Positions 21,345-31,571 are shown, numbered from the stretch's first letter. The stretch: 64,000 nt of DNA from Neoceratodus forsteri (GCA_016271365.2 CM057454.1:694353501-694417500), one strand, 5' to 3'. Notes: generated from the letters alone by a model not told the origin. Translations and numbers: made by a program.

Positions 21345-22123
21345 AGGTTGACCTCATAAGGGAGACATCAGAATTCGAGATGAACAATCCCCAGTGGCCC
21401 AGCACTTTAACCAAAAAGGCCATGCAGGAGCCTCTTTAAGATTTTAGGGTCTGGAGTTGGTTCAACCATCTGCCAGAGGAGGGACTTACAAAAGACAATT
21501 GGAACAGGCAGAAATGAAGTGGATCTTTTATTTAAAAACATTGAATCCTAACATAGGGATGAATATTGAGAGTAAATGGCAGCCATGTACGTAAGGGCTC
21601 ACATGCTTGTAGCATAAGGGCATGCTTGTAGCATAAGTACATGTATTGTATTGTCATTTTAAAATAATCGATGTACATTATTATAATGGACATTTCTTCA
21701 GCATATACTGTATTCAGAGTAAAAATCATCCTTAATACACTTTCAGTCCCCCCCCTTGTTGGCATCCTAATGGCTTTGGAGAAGCTAATAGAGAGTTTTA
21801 TAAAACGTATACTGCTATGAAGTAATGGTTTAGATTAGAAGAGGAATCCTTGACAGACCCCAGTAGCAGGTTACAAATAATCCTCCAGAAGTAAAACATT
21901 AAATATCTATTGAAAACACACACTGGTGAAATGCATACAGGTAGATCCTGCTTGGAGAAACCACATTTGCACTCAGGGCAGAATGTACAGTTGCACAGCA
22001 ACGAATCTTGCATCACGGGATGTGCAGATGGTGATACATTACCATGGTGGAATTTTTAAAGTGGGCTCAAGAGGGAAGGCTATACTTTAGTGAACCATTG
22101 CAGCAAACAACAGCGGTTTTGAA
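21345..22123 (+). mobile_element. Penelope-like GIY-YIG endonuclease fragment
   Basis: From 21359 a frame reads KGDIRIRDEQSPVAQHFNQK, then GHAGASLRF, a stop, GLELVQPSARGGTYKRQLEQ, AEMKWIFYLKTLNPNIGMN. The pattern 'VA.HF…GH…L…GLE.V….RGG….L.Q.E..WI..L.TL.P.G.N' is the C-terminal half of the GIY-YIG endonuclease of Penelope/Neptune-like elements. One in-frame stop is present. Downstream to 22123 is AT-rich sequence with an 18-bp direct repeat (CATGCTTGTAGCATAAGG) and may be the terminal region. The fragment apparently interrupts the right inverted arm. Confidence 0.65.
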
Positions 22124-22832
22124 TGCCATTATAGAAACAGGAGTAAGGGCAGTAAATGGAACCTTAAATGAAGCTTTTTAAGCAGTTCCTTAACTTAATT
22201 TAAGGTAAAAAACAATATATGCACTTCTGTATGAATTATTTGGTTTGGAGGTTATATTAATTGGCAACAAGTTCCAAAAAGGAGCATGAATTGCGTATCA
22301 CATTGCTTGTGTATTACAAATACACAACCACCAAAAGTACGCTTACTGAAATGAATAAAAGTTTGGTGGACAAATTAATTGTACTTCACAAGGTATGTGC
22401 ACTGGCAAGTGGAATCAGGTTTGCACAGTAGTCACAAAAGAAACTATTTTTTTTTGTGGTGTGATAGGTAGATTTAAAAAGAAAGTATAAAGCTGGAGAA
22501 TAACTAAAAGTCCATTTTGTATGTTATAGGCAGCAAGTAAAATGAATGTAAAGCTAGAAATAGTAGCTTGATTAATATTTTCTTCAGTTCATGTGGTAAA
22601 TAGCAGCAAAACAGAGGCTAAAAAGAGTTAAAATGTTGTGCAAAAATTTATTTTGGTAAAAAAACAACAAAACTAAGTTTGTTTTATTTTTTAACAGATA
22701 TAAATCTCCATGAACAAGGTCTTATATAGCGAAATGTAGGGGGGAGAAAATAAAAGAAATGAACTGAACTACTCTGGAGTGAGAATCCTTTTGTATGCAC
22801 TTTGAAGCTCCCACCATTTCTTTCTTTTTTGA
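22124..22832 (-). repeat. Long inverted repeat, right arm
   Basis: Partner of 18199-18921 in opposite orientation. It runs from GCCATTATAGAAACAGG at the inner edge to CCATTTCTTTCTTTTTTGA at the outer edge. Divergence is modest and spread along the arm, with small indels. Confidence 0.85.
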
Positions 22833-23422
22833 CCCTTCCCTCCCAATCTGCTGGCAGCAAACACACAGCTGAATGTTTTTTCCCCAAGGGGAAGCCTGAA
22901 GTAACCTAGCCATGACTCCCTGCTTATGTGTACACTTATCTGGGGCTCCATACACAGTGTGTAGTTGGAGGTGCAGGCTTTGGTGAACACAGTGGCTCCC
23001 TTAACTGCCACCCCCCCAAAAATAGCCGTACATTAAGAATGTAACAATTTATGCATCTGCACGGTTAGTGTAATTATTCATCTTTTTTTCTGTTTTACTC
23101 TTTACTAGTTTAGTACTACAGTATATACTACATGCTTATTGGTTGACAGACTATCAACCAATGAGCACGTCATGTACACTGTATGCGTTCATTCACAGTT
23201 CAGTTGGCAGCTGACCATGGTGATGGGAGAAGGGCTGTGCCAGTCACTGGCTGGGTTTCAGGATGAAGGGAGCAGGTTTATAGGTCACTTTTTGCAGGTG
23301 GGTGGTCCACTAGGGAAACAGGACACTTTAATTGTTTTCAAGGGAGCAAGGTGGGGGCAGGGGGTACACTGGACACCAATGACAATTATATACAGTATAT
23401 TTATTGGGCAGGTGTTCAGGTG
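22833..23422. other. No gene recognised
   Basis: Unassigned sequence. Its right part begins to resemble the minisatellite units that follow (GGTCCACTAGGGAAACAGGA). Confidence 0.4.
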
Positions 23423-23800
23423 GGGGAGATCGACCACCAAACTACCAGGGAGGAATTGTTTTCTTTTACTCAGTACATTGATCAGTGACCAGGGGAGGAG
23501 GGAGGGACCACTAGACTATCAGGGAATAATTATTTTAATATTGGGATGGCGATCACTAAACGGGGCAGAAAGGAGGGACCACTTGACTACCAGGGAATGT
23601 TTTTTAATATTGGGATGGTGATCAGAGAACAGGGAAGGGGAGCAGGACCACTGGACTACCAGAGAATTATTTGCTTACTATCAGGACAGAGATCTGAGAA
23701 CAGAGGAGAGACCGCTACACTACCAGGGAATGATTTTCATATGAACGGGATGGTGATTGGAGAATGGGGAGTGGAGAGGCACCACTAAACTACCAAGGTT
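23423..23800 (+). repeat. Degenerate minisatellite, ~67-80 bp unit
   Basis: About five to six head-to-tail units, each beginning with a GAGRGACCACTAGACTACCA-like phrase followed by GGGAAT…, an ATTGGGATGGTGATCAGAGA-like middle and a purine-rich end. Unit starts lie near 23423, 23504, 23573, 23639, 23706 and 23776. The open frame across it (23139-23621) is a by-product of the repeat. Confidence 0.8.
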
Positions 23801-24129
23801 AAGGCAATTGGTAGGGGGCTGCAGTACCTCTCCAACTGCTAGGGATGCATTGCAGTAAGTCAGGGTTTGACTTAGCGGTATGTGCACCACACATGGGGAC
23901 AGAGCAAAATAGGATTGCATGGTGCACATTCATTGAATATTGGACTTCACCAATAGTCAGGTCCCTGCCCCCTCTTTTACATTGTGCCCCCTGCCCTGCC
24001 CTTTGCCTGGGCACAAATCAAGTTTACCTGCGCTAACTGGGCTTTTGAATATTGCAATTCTGTGCAAAATCCACTTTGTGTGGGCAAACTCAGTTTTGCA
24101 CCTAGGCAAAGTTTTGAATATTGGGCCCC
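23801..24129 (-). repeat. Harbinger-type element end
   Basis: The right border at 24129, read inward on the minus strand, is GGGGCCCAATATTCAAAACT…TTGCC, followed by repeated sub-terminal ATATTCAA motifs (near 23935 and 24050). It closely resembles the sequence that starts at 25075 (GGGGCAAGATATTCAAAGCT). I read it as the terminus of a second, non-autonomous Harbinger-like element whose left end I could not find. Confidence 0.45.
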
Positions 24130-24285
24130 TGATATTTTGAGGTAGCGAGTTCCAGAAGCTACAAACTTGGTAATAGAAAGCATTTTGTCCAATATTTTTA
24201 TGACTCTTAGGCAGTTTAAAAAATAAACCTTCCATTGACCTAGCTTTAGTGTTTGACAAAGATATTTTTTCACCACAAGTTTTTT
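24130..24285 (-). mobile_element. LINE ORF2 C-terminal fragment (L2/Rex-like)
   Basis: The minus frame contains SLSNTKARSMEGLFFKLPKS, HKNIGQNAFYYQVCSFWNSL and PQNIRGP. 'G..AF……WNSLP..IR' is the typical C-terminus of L2/Rex/RTE-type LINE ORF2 proteins. It is cut at 24129 by the Harbinger-type end and at its other side by a T-tract. Confidence 0.6.
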
Positions 24286-25074
24286 TTTTTTTTTTTTTTT
24301 TGCTATTCCTTTTTTTCCCTCCTCCTGGCATACCTGGTCTGCTCCCATGTTCCTTGGCAACCCTGTCAGGACTACAGGCGCTGTTCACCATCCGCTATCC
24401 ACACTCCAATCAAGGTCTGCCTTATGTCCCCTGCAGCTTACCCCCTGCAGCATGGTGGTGGGGAGCCCCCTACTCTCCCACGCTGTCCGTATCCAGATAC
24501 GGGCACCCCAGAGCTGATGTTCGTCAAACGGCTATCAAGCCGCTCAAACAGATTCGATTCCTCCTTTTTTTCTGGTGTCTTTTTCCCTGGAGCTGGGGGT
24601 GTGCAATGACACTGGTGGAAGGGAAAATGCACATATCTACCTGTGCTCCCTCCAGGTGTCTGCCCCAACTCTACCCTCTGCTAGAGCATGGCACCCTGTC
24701 CCCAGCCTCCACCAGAGGGCTAATGGGGGTGCCCACTCTTGTGGACCACCCTCCCCAGAGAAGGAGAGCAGTCCTATAGATGCTCAATCCTTCTCCTCCC
24801 CTGTCAACCCCTGATGACCCATGCTCATTCCTGAACATGGGTTGCTAGTGCGAGGTAAGGCATCCAGTGCCTCAGCCCTCAGCAGCACACCTGGTCAGCC
24901 TCACCACAGGTTTTAATTTAGTTGGTACATGTCCATTTGCCATCTTCCATTCTCAGCAACTCAATTGTTGATTAATTCTTTTTTGTAATGATTGGCAATT
25001 CAAAATACTGTACAAAAAGCAAGTGTGGTAATCCATAAGAAGGTCAAATCCAAAGCTACATACTTTATTCACAA
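24286..25074. other. No gene; T-tract and a dispersed repeat
   Basis: It starts with a ~20-bp T tract, then pyrimidine-rich sequence. The segment around 24755-24790 (GAAGGAGAGCAGTCCTATAG followed by a TCAATCCTTCTCC-like block) is related to 46255-46295, so an uncharacterised dispersed repeat lies here. The open frames (for example 24249-24779) follow from composition and have no domain. Confidence 0.45.
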
Positions 25075-25373
25075 GGGGCAAGATATTCAAAGCTTTGCAC
25101 TGCTCATAAAAGGATTACATGGGTTAGCACTGGATTTGGGCAGTAGTGCAATATTCAAAAGGGAAATACTGCTAGACCAAAAAGATAATGTATGCAAGGG
25201 GCAAAATGAAGGGCAGGGACTTGCATACAGGTGTAACAGGATATTTAAAGGTACAGCGCTGCACAAGAAACGTTTGCACACCCATTAGTGCGGTGCTACT
25301 TACCGCCTACAAAATGCATGTCTTAACCTAGGGCAAAACACAGAGAGAGACATGTGGACACTGCAGGAGACAA

Positions 25374-25691
25374 CATGGTGGTCAGCAACAACAATATGCT
25401 GATGGAGGCTGTACTGGAAGATGCGGAGAGGGACCAAGCCCACCCTGGCTCACACCACAGGCCAAGGAGAGATATGCTGCACACAAGATGTATAGTCCCA
25501 GAGTCTCTTTTGAGGCATACATGGATGACCACCTTGTGGACTGGTGCAGGATGAACAGGGTCATGCTGCAGCAGCTGTGTGAACTCCTGCATGAGCAGCT
25601 GCATCCGAACACAAGACACACCCATGCCATGACAGTTGATGAGAAGGTAAAGGCTGCGTTGTGCTTTCTATCCACTAATACATTCCACACA
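25374..25691 (+). pseudogene. Harbinger DDE transposase, N-terminal exon
   Basis: Likely start ATG at 25374 (MVVSNNNMLMEAVLEDAERD); a frameshift near 25480 moves to the frame MYSPRVSFEAYMDDHLVDWC. It continues RMNRVMLQQLCELLHEQLHP and AMTVDEKVKAALCFLSTNTF. This is the HTH-containing N-terminus of HARBI1-like proteins ('F….l..L…L…….ip.e.kvl.aL.f.atg.f'). After Phe-His the frame is interrupted by CR1-C and resumes at 30448 with TPVGDTIGV, the expected next block. Confidence 0.85.
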
Positions 25692-25804
25692 CATAGAAAC
25701 ACAGAAACATAGAATTTGATGGCAGATAAGGACCACTTGACCCACCCAGTCTGCCCATTTCCCCTACCTAATGGATAAGCTGCAGATCCTAGTTAACCAG
25801 CAGT

Positions 25805-27281
25805 CTACTTCTTTATACCTCCACCCCCTAGAATTGCCTTATGACTGTCCCATGCATGCTGGAATTCAACCACTGTTTTTGACTCCATAACCTCCTCCAG
25901 AAGACTGTTCCATGCATCCACAACCCTCCCTGTGAAAAAATACTTCCTTAAATTACCTCTGAGCCACTCCTCCTCTATCTTCAAATTGTGCCCCCTTGTT
26001 CTTGCACACCTCTTTTTTTGAAAGATGCTACCCTCTTGGACTTTGGTGATTCCCTTGAGGTACTTGAAAGTTTCTATCATGTCCCCCCTCTCCTACTTTC
26101 CTCGAGGCTATACATATTAAGCTCCTTTAGATTCTTTTCATATGTCTTCTGGTGCAGACCCTGCACCATTTTAGTTACCCTCCTCTGGACAGCTTCCATC
26201 TTGTCTATGTCCTTGTGGAGATTGGGTTTCCAGAACTGCACACAGTACTCCAGATAGGGTCTCACCAGCTGTCTGTACAGAGACATAACAACTTCCTGTT
26301 TTCTACTGGTGATGCCTCTCCCTTTGCATCCCAGTATCCCCCAGCCCTCCTTGCTGCCCTCTCACATTGATTGCCCACCTTTAAGTCATCTGATATGACT
26401 AACCCCAGGTCCCTTTCCATTTTTGTTGTTGTTAGTATCTCACCCCCCATTGTGTACTCTTCCCCTGGGTTTTTGTTTCCCAGGTGCATTACCTTGCACT
26501 TCTTAGCACTGAATCTAAGCTGCCATACATTTGACCATTCCTCTAACCTTGCCAAATGCCTTCTCGTCCTTTCCACCCCACCTTGTACATCAACTCTGTT
26601 GCAGATCTTTGTGTCATCTGCAAAGAGACATACTTTTCCTTCCAGTACCTCTGCAATGTTGCTTATAAAAACATTGAAGAGAACCAGTCCTAATACAGAA
26701 TCCTGTGGTACTCCACTAGTAACCCCCCTTTCTTCAGAGTGGACTCCATTTACTATTACCCTCTGTGTCCTATTCTCCAGCCAATTCTTTACCCAGGCTA
26801 TCATCTTGGGACCCACTCACAGGCTGGCTAACTTGTATATTAATCTTTTGAGTGGGACTGAGTCAAATGCCTTGCTAAAGTCTAGGTAGGCCATGTCCAC
26901 AGCCCCTGCCTGATCGACTACTTTGGTCACCCAGTCAAAGAAATCTATTAGATTCGTCTGGCATGACCTTCCTGCTGTGAATCCATGCTGCCTTGGGTCC
27001 TGTGCCCCTCTACCCTCTTGGTACTTGACAATTCTTTCCTTCAGAAGTGATTCCATAATTTTCCCTATCACTGAGGTTAAACTAACAGGTCTGTAGTTTC
27101 CTGCTTCTGCCCTGCTCCCACTTTTGTGAAGGGCAATCACATCTTCCCTCCTCCAGTCCTCAGGTACCACCCCATCCTTCCATGGTATGTTAAAAAGTGT
27201 AGTTAATGGTGTCACTAGTTCTACCCTTAGTTCTTTTAGAATTCTGGAATGAATCCCATCAGGCCCCATTGCTTTGTCCAC
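25805..27281 (-). pseudogene. CR1-C ORF2 reverse transcriptase and C-terminus
   Basis: Three minus frames in sequence. 26817-27281: DKAMGPDGIHSRILKELRVE, WRREDVIALHKSGSRAEAGN, YRPVSLTSVIGKIMESLLKE, QHGFTAGRSCQTNLIDFFDW, DMAYLDFSKAFDSVP. 26262-26816: [39 protein letters not shown], catalytic CLFADDTKICN, LRFSAKKCKVMHLGNKNPGE. 25805-26286: YRQLVRPYLEYCVQFWKPNL, EAVQRRVTKMVQGLHQKTYE, MIETFKYLKGITKVQEGSIF. The RT active site is intact (ADD; the PQGS box is PQDS). Frameshifts near 26816 and 26270 inactivate it. Confidence 0.85.
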
Positions 27282-27441
27282 CTTCAGTTTTAAGAGTTCT
27301 TTCAGAACCCTTTCTTCTGTAAATGGGCTGGTATCAACTTCTGTATCCAGAGTGTTTCTATTGCTTGTTTTAGGTACCTCCCCCTCTTCATTTGTAAATA
27401 CTGAGCAAAAATATTTGTTTAGTATCTCTACCTTTTCACCG

Positions 27442-28737
27442 TCATCCTCTGCCCACCCTCTCCCCTTTATTAAGACTCACTATCCCTCCCTTAGTCTTCC
27501 TTCGCTCCCTGATGTACCTAAAAAAGATTTTATCCCCCTTCTTAACTGAGTTGGCTATCTTTTCCTTGGTTTGGACCTTTGCTGTTCTGACTGCCTTCCC
27601 AGCTTCCTTTTGCTTTAACTGATACAATTCTCTGTCCTGCTCCTTTTGTGATTCCTTGTACTTTCTGAATGCTTTCTTTTTCTCTTGAACCTTCACTGCC
27701 ACCTCCTTTGAGAACTGTAGTGGTTTCTTACATAGTTTTGTTTTGTTTATTTGCTTCACACAAAGGCTTGTTACCTCTGTGATGGCAGTTTTTATTATTC
27801 CCCATTGTTCTTCCACCCCTCCTTCCTGCCCATTTGCTAGTGCATTCCTTAGGCAATCACCCATATTGGCAAAGTCAGCCCTCCTGAAGTCCAGTACTTT
27901 TGCCTTTGTATGGCTTGACTCTATTGCTGTGTTTTTTGTGAACCATAATGTTCGATGGTCGCTAGTTCCCAGATGGCTACTCACTTCTACGTCCGTGATC
28001 CTCTCTTCATCTCCATTTGAGAGAACCAGGTCTAAGATTGCTCCCTCTCGAGTGGGTTCCAATACTAGTTGTCTAAGGCATGCCCCCTGTAGGGCACCTA
28101 GAATAACCCCACTCTTAGAAGTGGCTGCTGCAACTGCACTCCAGTTAACATCTGGTATATTCAGATCACCCATCAGCAATATCTCCCATTTATCTGCCAT
28201 TCTAAGTATACTTTCTATCATTTCCTTGTCCATTTCTTCCCCCTGAGATGGGGGTCTGTATACAATCCTTGTGCGGATTGTGGTGCTATTGCCTGCCTCC
28301 AAATTGACCCACAGAGCTTCTTCACCTCCCTGTTTACCCTTTTGTTCTGTTGTTTTGATTCCTTCCCTTATGTAGAGAGCTAATCCTCCTCCTCTTTTAC
28401 CCTCCCTGTCCCTCCTGTAGATAGTGTATCCTGGTATGTTTACGTCCCAGTCATGGTTCTGTGTGTTCCATGTTTCTGTGACTGCCATGATATCCAGATG
28501 TTCCTCCTCCATCAAGGCCACTAATTCAGGAAGCTTGTTACCCAGACTATGGGCATTGGTACTCACTGCTCTCCATTTTTTGATGGCTTTACCTTCTGTA
28601 GCAGCGTCCCCCACTGACCTTTCTACCTTGGCCTTTTTCTCATTTAGTACCCTGTTTTGTAGGGGAAGGCTGGGATTTTCCTGTTGCTTATCAGTGCCTC
28701 CCCCTTTGTCTAGTTTAAAAGCTTGCCAATGAAGCAT
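27442..28737 (-). pseudogene. CR1-C ORF2 endonuclease domain (431-codon open stretch)
   Basis: The longest intact CR1 frame here. It starts MLHWQAFKLDKGGG, overlapping the ORF1 stop. A 50-residue leader is followed by an APE-type endonuclease: STNAHSLGNKLPELVALMEE, VTETWNTQNHDWD, GGGLALYIREG, RIVYRPPSQGEEMD, LLMGDLNIPDVNW, ILDLVLSNGDEERI, SHLGTSDHRTLWF. The linker KKAFRKYKESQKEQDRELYQ reads through where CR1-B has a stop and continues to YIRERRKTKGGIVSLNKGE before a frameshift at ~27445. GDLN replaces the usual GDFN, and the last residues are SDHR. The rest of ORF2 is in other frames, so the whole is a pseudogene although the nuclease part is intact. Confidence 0.9.
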
Positions 28738-29605
28738 TTAAACCAATTGCTCAAAAGACTTGTTCCCTTCCTGGACTGATGCAGACCATCCTGCCAGTAT
28801 AGACTTGTGTCCCTCCAGGTGGAACCCCAGTCCCCAGTGAAGCCAAACCCCTATGCTCCACATCAGTTTTTCAACCATTCGTTAAACTGCATGGTGCAAA
28901 GTACCCTTGCCTCACCCATGCCACTGACAAGCAGCACCTCTGAGAAGGATACTGTGTGTGCTACTTGTCTTAGGCCCCTCCCCAACTTTACAAAGTCCTT
29001 CTGCACTGCTCTAATCTCATGATGAGCCAAGTCATTTGTCCCTAGGTGGACAATGATGTCCAGCTCAGACTCCCGTGCAACTGTTCTCGTGATCCTATGG
29101 ATGCACTTCCTGTCCCTCCAAGCCATGGCACTAGACAGGCACCTTACTTCAGTTTTCCCTGCTCCTCAGTTCTTTCCACCTAAAAACTGAGTCCCCCACC
29201 AGGAGCTGCTTCCTTTCCCTATGGTGCCCTCTGACTCCTTCCTGAGGGTCTCCTTTGTGACAGTTGTCTACAACCTCCTTAGCCTCCTCTGCAGGTGCAT
29301 CCATAGGGGAACTATGCTTCCTCAGAATGGTGTATGGATTGTAGAGTGGAACAACTGACTGGGTGTGCCTTTGTTCCTCTACCCTTACCCTCCCTGAGCC
29401 CACTGTGGTCCAACTGCTGTGCTTTCTTCACAACCTCTGAGGTAGTGGTGGTGGTTCTGGTGCTCACTGGGTGGGGGAGGTTCCCTTACTACTGTCCAGT
29501 GTGGCCTGTAGATGGGCAACTTCCTCCCTCAGGAAAGATAGTTGTCTGCAAACAGGGCAGCATCTCAGCCTTCAGAAAGACTCCTGGAAGACTGCTGCCC
29601 CACAG
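28710..29605 (-). pseudogene. CR1-C ORF1 (zinc-binding plus esterase-like)
   Basis: The upstream end shows RCCPVCRQLSFLREEVAHLQ (a CxxC pair followed by a coiled-coil start), typical of the CR1 ORF1 N-terminus. Frame 29149-29403 has EGVRGHHRERKQLLVGDSVF, where GDSVF is the GDS motif of the SGNH/GDSL-like esterase. Frame 28863-29126 has RTVARESELDIIVHLGTNDL (the GTND block) and FSEVLLVSGMGEARVLCTMQ. The final DGLH…G…KCFIGKLLN follows to TAG at 28710. All three esterase blocks are readable, but at least three frameshifts or stops separate them. Confidence 0.8.
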
Positions 29606-30205
29606 CCATTAGATTGCACTACTCCCCACATGTCTGTCTACCTTGTTTATTTTTTTAATTTTTTTTTTGTGTGTGCATGTGTGATTGTTTTTTTATATAG
29701 AAATATATGTATTATATAATGTGTATGCTTATATTGTCAGTGCAGTTTGCTAGAGAGGATGTGACACTGATATGCACCTTGCCCTCTTCAGGAAATGATG
29801 TCAGAACCCCAGGTATAAAGGAACTATTTCCAGTGGTGGGTGGGGTGAGGGGTGGGAAGGATTTGGGCCTAAACTGTGCCCTCATGAAACAATCAGCTAA
29901 AAGCTCTGACCTACCACTGCGATGAGTGCCTTCCTGTTAGCAAGATGCCCTATATGACAATCTGACAGAGAAAATACCCTACTAATAAAACAGAGAAAAA
30001 TCCAAACATCCAAGTCAGACACAGGTAAACCTCCCCAGCCCCAAAACAGCCTGGTGACTTGTGCTCTGAAAGCAGTCAGCCCCAAAACAAATCAGCTGTG
30101 CAGAAGGACAGACACAGAAAACAGTATTCAGTTCCTGTGGGTTTAAACTCTTCCTGCACTGAACATCTTAACAATTGTAACAAAAGTAAACCAAAAGTAA
30201 ATCAA

Positions 30206-30447
30206 GGTCCACCTCCCTCTGTTGATTGAAAGACTGCCTTTTCTGATAGTTCTAAGTTCCTTATTTCACCCTTCAGTTAGAAGTATCCTCCACCTGAAGA
30301 ATATTAACTTTCCTAAGGAATCTGCTTCAAACCAAAGAGAATTGTAAATTGTAAGGTTCACCTCCCTCTGTTGTGAGCACAATTTGCTTTCTTATAAATC
30401 TTAAGTCCAGTGTTGCAGCTTCCAGTCAGAGGTAGCTTCACCTGAAG
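30206..30447 (-). promoter_or_regulatory. CR1-C 5' UTR tandem repeats
   Basis: On the plus strand two imperfect repeats start at 30206 (GGTCCACCTCCCTCTGTTG) and 30355 (GGTTCACCTCCCTCTGTTGT). Each ends with a CACCTGAAGA-like phrase (about 30291 and 30439-30447). Tandem 5'-UTR repeats at the very 5' end are expected for promoter-bearing full-length CR1 elements; the promoter role is inferred. Confidence 0.65.
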
Positions 30448-30862
30448 ACACCAGTTGGAGATACCATTGGGGTGTTGCAGCTGGTCACCTCACACCTCCT
30501 GACCCAGTTCCTTGATGCCTTGCTACCACATGCTGCTGAATTCATAGTATTCCCCAGCATGGCAGGGGAGCGCAGAGAAATCATGCAGCAATTATACCGG
30601 GTTGCACACCTACCAGCTGTACTTGGTGCCCTTGACTGCACCCAGGTTGCCATCTGTGCACCACTTGGTGATGGTGGGGATGTGTACATCAATAGGAAGA
30701 GGTATCATTCCATCAACTGCCAGGTGATGTGCGATACAATGGGATGCATCACCAATGTCTTTGCACAGTACTCTGGCAGTGCCCAAGATGCCTTCATCTT
30801 GCACCAGTCCAGGCTCTGTCAGTCATTCGAGGAAGGCCTGATACCCAGTGGGCACCTCGTCA
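30448..30862 (+). pseudogene. Harbinger DDE transposase, catalytic exon
   Basis: It resumes the transposase after CR1-C: TPVGDTIGVLQLVTSHLLTQ, then FLDALLPHAAEFIVFPSMAG, VAHLPAVLGALDCTQVAICA (first catalytic Asp in GALDCTQV), DVYINRKRYHSINCQVMCDT, and SGSAQDAFILHQS (second Asp in AQDAF). This is the HARBI1-type DDE_4 fold. A good splice donor (GTCA|GTGAGT) lies at 30862/30863, after GHLV. The frame is open across the whole exon, the best preserved Harbinger part here. Confidence 0.9.
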
Positions 30863-31030
30863 GTGAGTATTATCAGCAGGCACAACACAACCCACAACAA
30901 TGGTGGGACAGTGCCAAGTTCCAGCTGACTGAGGGGGGCAGGGGGCAGGATGAATGTAACAGAAGGGCAGAAAACAGGCATAGTGAATGACACAGTAAAT
31001 AGCAGCTAACATGTGGTCATGTGTTCACAG
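30863..31030 (+). other. Intron in Harbinger transposase gene
   Basis: A 168-bp intron with donor GTGAGT and acceptor TGTTCACAG at 31022-31030. Splicing joins …GHLV to RDSAYPL, restoring the conserved 'GDSGYPL' block of HARBI1 proteins in frame. Confidence 0.8.
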
Positions 31031-31350
31031 GGGACAGTGCATATCCCCTGAGATCCTGGCTACTAACACCAATCCTCCATCCAGCAACAGTGGCTGAGGA
31101 GCGGCATAATGAGGCACATGCTGCAACTGGAAATGTTATAAAAAGAGTCTTTGGCATGCTAAAGTTGCGATTCCGTTACCTAGACTGGTCTGGCAGTGCC
31201 CTATAGTATAGCCCTTGCAAAGTATTCCACATATTCCTAGTATGTTGTATGTTACACAACATGGTGCTAAACAGTGGAATACGTGTGCCTGAAGCTGAGA
31301 ACAGCCTAAGAGCAAGCCAGAGCCAGAGGTCCAGGGGATAGTAGAGAAAT
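31031..31350 (+). pseudogene. Harbinger DDE transposase, C-terminal exon
   Basis: It encodes DSAYPLRSWLLTPILHPATV, AEERHNEAHAATGNVIKRVF, GMLKLRFRYLDWSG and, after a TAG in place of the expected Gln codon at about 31204, CKVFHIFLVCCMLHNMVLNS. In the family, the third catalytic residue is the Glu of 'VIERvFG'. Here it is Lys (NVIKRVFG), so the enzyme would be inactive even without the stop and the CR1-C insertion. A possible splice donor (GAG|GTAAGA) follows at 31358. Confidence 0.85.
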
Positions 31351-31571
31351 TTGCGAGGTAAGACCCTCGAATGACCCAGAGGTCACAGGAGCACAGGAAT
31401 AACATTATTGCTACTCTAGCGTGGATGGCCAAGTGAGTGAGACAACACTGGCAACAATATGTGAACAGCATTTTACTTACTATGTGTACCAAACAGTGCA
31501 ACACACAGAACATCTACAACAGTGCAATACAGTGGTAACACAGATAGGACAAATGTGTATAGGGTCAGTGG

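Larger units (their letters stand above)
25692..30447 (-). mobile_element. CR1-C, nearly full-length, inserted in Harbinger transposase
   Basis: A 4.75-kb minus-strand CR1, the most complete in the window. Order 5' to 3': tandem-repeat 5' UTR (30206-30447), leader, ORF1 (~28710-29605), ORF2 (~25805-28737), 3' UTR and the CATAGAAACACAGAAACATA tail at 25692. Host codons flank it exactly (…TTC CAC | ACA CCA GTT…), so the insertion is precise to a few bases. There is no target duplication beyond the shared ACA. ORF1 and ORF2 overlap by 28 nt. Confidence 0.9.

Noticed and set aside
23423..23800. CRISPR-like array
   Set aside because: Repeats are degenerate over their whole length and have no constant-length unique spacers. 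The context is a eukaryotic transposon landscape; it is a minisatellite.
24249..24779. A 176-codon plus frame
   Set aside because: It starts in a T-tract (poly-Phe), overlaps a same-strand frame and a minus frame, and has no recognisable domain.
27442..28737. A host gene with an exonuclease/endonuclease domain
   Set aside because: It is the CR1 ORF2 endonuclease: collinear with CR1-B and followed by CR1 RT and tail.
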